Of a stretch of 64,000 nt of DNA, positions 60,477-64,000 are shown piece by piece. Under the pieces are notes generated by a model, which ran no database searches, was not told where the DNA came from, and saw only the letters and a list, made by a program, of their open reading frames with translations. A program made the position numbers and the translations under genes. Each line of letters opens with the position of its first letter. Position 1 is the stretch's first letter. This stretch comes from Myoxocephalus aenaeus (Eukaryota; Chordata; Actinopteri; Perciformes; Cottidae): assembly GCA_038501785.1 (NCBI GenBank), contig JBAMJR010000067.1:231001-295000 (forward strand), read 5' to 3'.

Positions 60477-62019
60477 TTAATGTAGGTAGATCTTTTTGAC
60501 TTGGTCATTTTAAAAGTAGCTCGCGAGCCAAAAAAGTGTGGGCACCCCTGAAGTACATTATAGCACACCATAGACAACTTTAATCAAATAAAATGCCAGC
60601 TAGTGAATATGCTGCGTGGTTAGTAACCTTGGAAGACCACTAGCCACCGTGGCTGGCGAGTAACACAGTTAATGCCAATGCCTGCATCCCTTCATTCCTT
60701 TCACTCAGATTTCCAACCTGCAGTCCCCTGAAGGTGTGGTCCTGCACTCGGGTGATCTGGTTTCCGGCGAGGTACAGGATTCGGAGGTGCTCCAGACCCC
60801 GAAACATGTCCGCAGTGACCAGGTGGATGAGGTTGCCGTTGAGGGCCAGCTCCAGCAGCTGCCCCTGGCTGAGGAAGGCCCCGGGCTCCAGCGCTGATAT
60901 GCTGTTGTTCTGAAGGTAGAGGTAATGGAGACTGCCAAGACGAGTCAGGTCCTGAAGACGGATCTGCACGACAGCGTTGTCCTGGAGGAAGATGGTCTGC
61001 AGCGGGGAGACAGGGTAAAATCTAATTAGCAGACTGATGACATTAGAGACACAGAGGAGGGGATGTGATGTTTGAATTGACGTCTTTGTTTTGCACGAGG
61101 AAGTGAGCGTGGCTTGTTGCCGTGCTGTGCTCACTGAGCAGAAAAATGTATTAACCATGAGGAGAGATTGCATTAACAATGGGGCCACCGTTGGAGCTGT
61201 CTGCACTCACCGGGCTGTGCAGAGCTTCGGAGATATGTTAATGTGGGCAATACAAACAATGTGGAATGAGCTAGTTCGGGATAGTGATAATAAGGACTCT
61301 GACGATGCGGGTCGCGCTGCGGTTCAGTTCTTTTGCCAAATGCTGCAGAACTCCCAGACCCTTGTCAGCCACCCCAATGCATGGCTATCGGCTTGACTGC
61401 TAAATGCGCTTGCATCGGTGGATTGCTTTTGAAAGAAGCAAACGCGGGCCACGAGGTGAAGTATGATCGACGAGACGGACCCGCTGATTGAGGTTAATGG
61501 CACAATTTATGTGGGACATGCTTTTCATTAATATTCATGGATTGCAGTAATGCTGGGGGGGCTGAACCCAAGAGGAAAAGACGTTGTAGTGTTAAACATC
61601 TTCTCAACAGATGATCAGAGGGTGTGCGAGAGTCACTTTCTGAGCAAGAATGAATAATTACACAGCCAACAGCGCGGCCCCTCCCTCGGGCTTACATCAA
61701 AGAGGGTCACAGCGAATTGATTAACCACAATCATTTCAGGGTAATAAGAATGGATGAGAAAGGAAGTCAGCTGGTACGAAAACCGCTGATGCGGGAAGGG
61801 GGGTGGAGGCAGCTAGTTCCCCCAGACTTGTCGCCGATTGTGCTGACTGACCTCTGTGACAGAGGGGACGCCCTGCGGGATTTCTTTGATCCCCAGAGAG
61901 CCACACTCCACTGTGAGGCTGTAGCAGCGGCAGCCGGAGGGGCATCCCACGGACGGACGAGGGACGAGGGCCACGACCACGAGGACGAGGCCGAGGCCGG
62001 AGAGCCGCAGGAGGACCAT
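56802..62019 (-). CDS. lrrc24: LRRC24, leucine-rich repeat / Ig single-pass membrane protein, complete
   Basis: Coding exons in transcript order: 62019-61852, 60996-60718, 58783-58615, 58048-56802. All junctions are GT-AG and in phase, giving 620 aa. Layout: signal peptide (1 to about 25), LRR N-cap with CPSGCRCYSLTVECG, about six LRRs over exons 2 and 3 (for example LHYLYLQNNSISAL and LQELHLQENSIELL), LRR C-cap NPWRCDCALGWL, one Ig domain (Cys residues about 285 and 388, ending GRYECEAWNPGG), a Ser-rich linker, a membrane helix at about 464-484 (AIAVGISLLALTAVLLLIM), and a cytoplasmic tail ending VAYEIHC. That tail, LQELHLQENSIELL and ATQTAIA match LRRC24 as I know it. The start ATG (62019) has a strong GCCATGG context and directly precedes the hydrophobic signal. 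The Ig domain carries a Gly-rich insert of about 50 residues between its cysteines. Likely a surface receptor or adhesion protein; its ligand is unknown. A candidate polyadenylation signal on the minus strand is at 55970-55965. Confidence 0.94.
59864..60320 (+). pseudogene. Decayed hAT transposase (SCAND3/ZBED-like family)
   Basis: The frame 59864-60199 contains LSITTDAVPAMIGSLNGFI, AKCREDDVFPDFLNYHCII and NMKEIMDVATKIA, the middle of a SCAND3/GTF2IRD2-like hAT transposase. About 60200-60320 gives MIDDHLEVCLRLATSSY in another frame, resembling the C-terminus. The region between them is deleted, and the N-terminal DNA-binding part is missing. Confidence 0.85.
60407..60472. repeat. (TC)n microsatellite
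   Basis: Uninterrupted array of 33 units inside the hAT remnant. Confidence 0.98.
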
Positions 62020-64000
62020 GGCGGGTTCTTCAACGGTAGACCTTCGGACCTTCAATGGTATAGACCCCCCTAAAAACAACAACCTGGAAAGAGAAGGCGA
62101 GAGAGCGGAGAGACAAACGTAAAGCACCATTCGCTCAACTCACTACATCAACCAAACCATGTATGTGTCTTTCACGGTCATGTGTTTCATCCTGAAAGCA
62201 AAGATTGGTGCAGATATGTTGTATTATGCAGATGGCATATGGAAAGAATAAAAAGCACTGGAACACAAGAGTATCTCCTCATCCCAGCCTGTTTCCCATT
62301 CAACTTTGTCTATTCAGTGGAATTGCAGCAGTTTCTATTATGGGCTTCAATTAATTAAATATGTGATAAAAAAATGAAAAGAAGAAGATGCGCAGGTTGC
62401 CTCAAGGACCCCTCTGTTGTCTTGTTAATGTGTGCGCAAACACATTCTCCCCCCTCAGTTTCTGTCATTCTCTTTTTGTCTTGCCCCCCGAACCCCGTAA
62501 TCTCATAAAGCACATTTACTTTCTAAAAAAGCAAAACCCCCAAGTGGCAACCAGCCCTAATCATCTGATCAAAAAATCATAAGCGTCGGCTGCTTGCTGC
62601 ACCTCACAGCAATATCTTCCTTTGATATGAAACCCATCAGTGAGCACACTTTTATTTTTTTCCCAGCCCCCCACCGCCCCCCACCCCACTATTTCAATAC
62701 AGCCCGGAAGGGATTTCATTGTTCCGCTCCACAGTTCGTGGCGGACAGCCAATATCATGCAGCCCAGAAGCGCAATAGTTCATTGGCAGAAGATTGCGTC
62801 AAGATACTGCGGGGTCGGACGGAGATAAAAAAATAAAAAGACACGTTGAAAAGTCACACTGAGCCCCGTCATTCTGCTCCGGTGACAGCAGGTGGATTTA
62901 TTGCCGCCTCGTTCTGGAGAAAATCTCCATCCAGTGGAAAAGCAGACATTCATGTGCACCCAGCCCGTGTTTTCCATATCCTGTTAACCCGTCTGACAAA
63001 AAAATTTAAAATAAATCTAGTTTGCTCAAGATTGCAGAGTCACCCAGACAGATAATTGATAGCGTTTACATCTCGCTCGGTGTGATTCTGGAGCTCGTCT
63101 AGTGTATTAATTATTAGAATGCTCGCAGATCTCATTACAGATGAGTGATGAAAGGGGCCCTGAGCCGGAAATACACTGTGACTGATAAATATTCAGCTCG
63201 CGGGGTGTTTGAACTGCTCCATCAGATTGATATCAAACGCGTCTCATTTGGAGCGTTCTAATCCCCGACCAGTAATTTACTGCCTCTATAAGTGCAGAAG
63301 CACCGGGGCCACTATGCTTCATCCTCGGTGCCGCCACGCTGCATTATTAAGCAAAATGAGCAATGAACTGGATTTATTTTTTATTTGTTTATATATTGCA
63401 TGTTTGAGGATATACAAACATGCAATATATGTTTGTATATAAAAGCTCAATGTGACCTACATAAACTGTTCAATCATCTTCTCTCAGCAAAAAAAAAAAA
63501 AAACAGAGACACTTATTAACAAAAGCATGCCATTTCCTCCCCGGAGCTCTCCAAATAAGCGTGGAGAGAAATGATGTACTTCTATTGTTGGAGGGAGAAG
63601 GCGGACAAAAAAAATAGAATTTTGAACAAGGCCTCATTGAGCTTTTGTTATACGTCTCGCAGTGGGGCGACTTTTAAATAGCTTTGACTCTTTTGGTTAG
63701 TGTCAGAAGGGAAGCAAAGAGCAAGACACTGTACCCCCCCCCCCACCACCCCCGGCTAAGAATATACGGAGTCTGATATTTGTTAGAATATGAGCGAGCG
63801 ACATCAATGCACGCGACGCGCTGCCAGGTGGAGAAAGCAGCGTGTGCGCGTCTGAGACGCTGGGGATCATTCCAGTGTTGCTCTTGTAAAAAAGTGGGCC
63901 CGCACATCATGTTGGGACGAGGCTGATGAGGGAGAAGAGACAGGGATCTGTGGAGTTTATATTTCAGGGTCTGCAGAAGAAAAAAGAAGAAATTATCCTT
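62020..64000. other. Upstream flank of lrrc24, no gene seen
   Basis: The lrrc24 5' UTR and promoter should lie near 62020-62150 or behind a non-coding exon. A 16-bp inverted repeat (63391-63430) and a poly-A run near 63488 are present. Nothing else was recognised. Confidence 0.5.
63391..63430. repeat. Perfect 16-bp inverted repeat, loop 8 nt
   Basis: The arms 63391-63406 (ATATATTGCATGTTTG) and 63415-63430 are exact reverse complements. Confidence 0.96.

Larger units (their letters stand above)
59242..60550 (+). mobile_element. hAT element remnant in lrrc24 intron, exact 8-bp target duplication
   Basis: Ends CAGGGGTGCCCAATACG and GTGGGCACCCCTG are inverted; the flanks are AAGTACAT at 59234-59241 and 60551-60558. 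Size 1309 bp, shorter than a full element, with a CT microsatellite (60407-60472) inside. It encodes pieces of a hAT transposase on the plus strand. Confidence 0.93.

Overview
The window is vertebrate nuclear DNA, almost certainly from a teleost fish. Five genes are present: four are split into short exons with GT-AG introns and a fifth (dad1) has two coding exons. Between and inside them lie fish-type transposons (Tc1/mariner, several hAT elements, 5'-truncated LINEs, tRNA-derived SINE fragments) and many long dinucleotide microsatellites. Nothing prokaryotic, no CRISPR array, and no rRNA or intact tRNA gene was seen. The species cannot be named from the sequence. Exons were assembled by hand from reading frame, phase and splice sites; coordinates of old repeats are approximate.

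Layout. (1) 1-8598, + strand: the last ten exons of a transglutaminase gene, most like TGM1, with an intact Cys-His-Asp catalytic triad; the upstream exons lie outside the window. (2) 8599-14102: intergenic repeats, including a Tc1-like element with long inverted repeats and a frameshifted transposase (11605-13236). (3) 14103-18542, - strand: a complete abhd4 gene (8 coding exons, 369 aa). (4) 19193-20405, + strand: a complete dad1 gene (2 coding exons, 113 aa). It is head-to-head with abhd4 and separated by 650 bp that must hold both promoters. To my knowledge tgm1, abhd4 and dad1 all lie on human 14q11-q12, so this looks like an old vertebrate linkage. (5) 24020-29507, + strand: a two-Ig-domain membrane receptor of the CD300 / polymeric-Ig-receptor-like family (8 exons, 334 aa). 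(6) 29508-56801: about 27 kb without a convincing host gene. It holds a composite inverted-repeat element (30.9-35.4 kb), LINE fragments, and a hAT element with a second hAT nested inside it, both with exact 8-bp target duplications. (7) 56802-62019, - strand: a complete lrrc24 gene (4 coding exons, 620 aa) with a hAT remnant in an intron. (8) 62020-64000: upstream of lrrc24, no gene seen.

The genes do not form one pathway. Transglutaminase 1 cross-links proteins at epithelial barriers, ABHD4 acts on N-acyl phospholipids, DAD1 is a subunit of the oligosaccharyltransferase, the CD300-like protein is an immune-type surface receptor, and LRRC24 is a neuronal-type adhesion or receptor protein. 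The most unusual signals are structural. There are about eleven short, nearly perfect DNA palindromes scattered over 64 kb, and a 4.5-kb nested inverted-repeat element with GC-rich subterminal arms. I found no clear evidence of a wholly new biological system.
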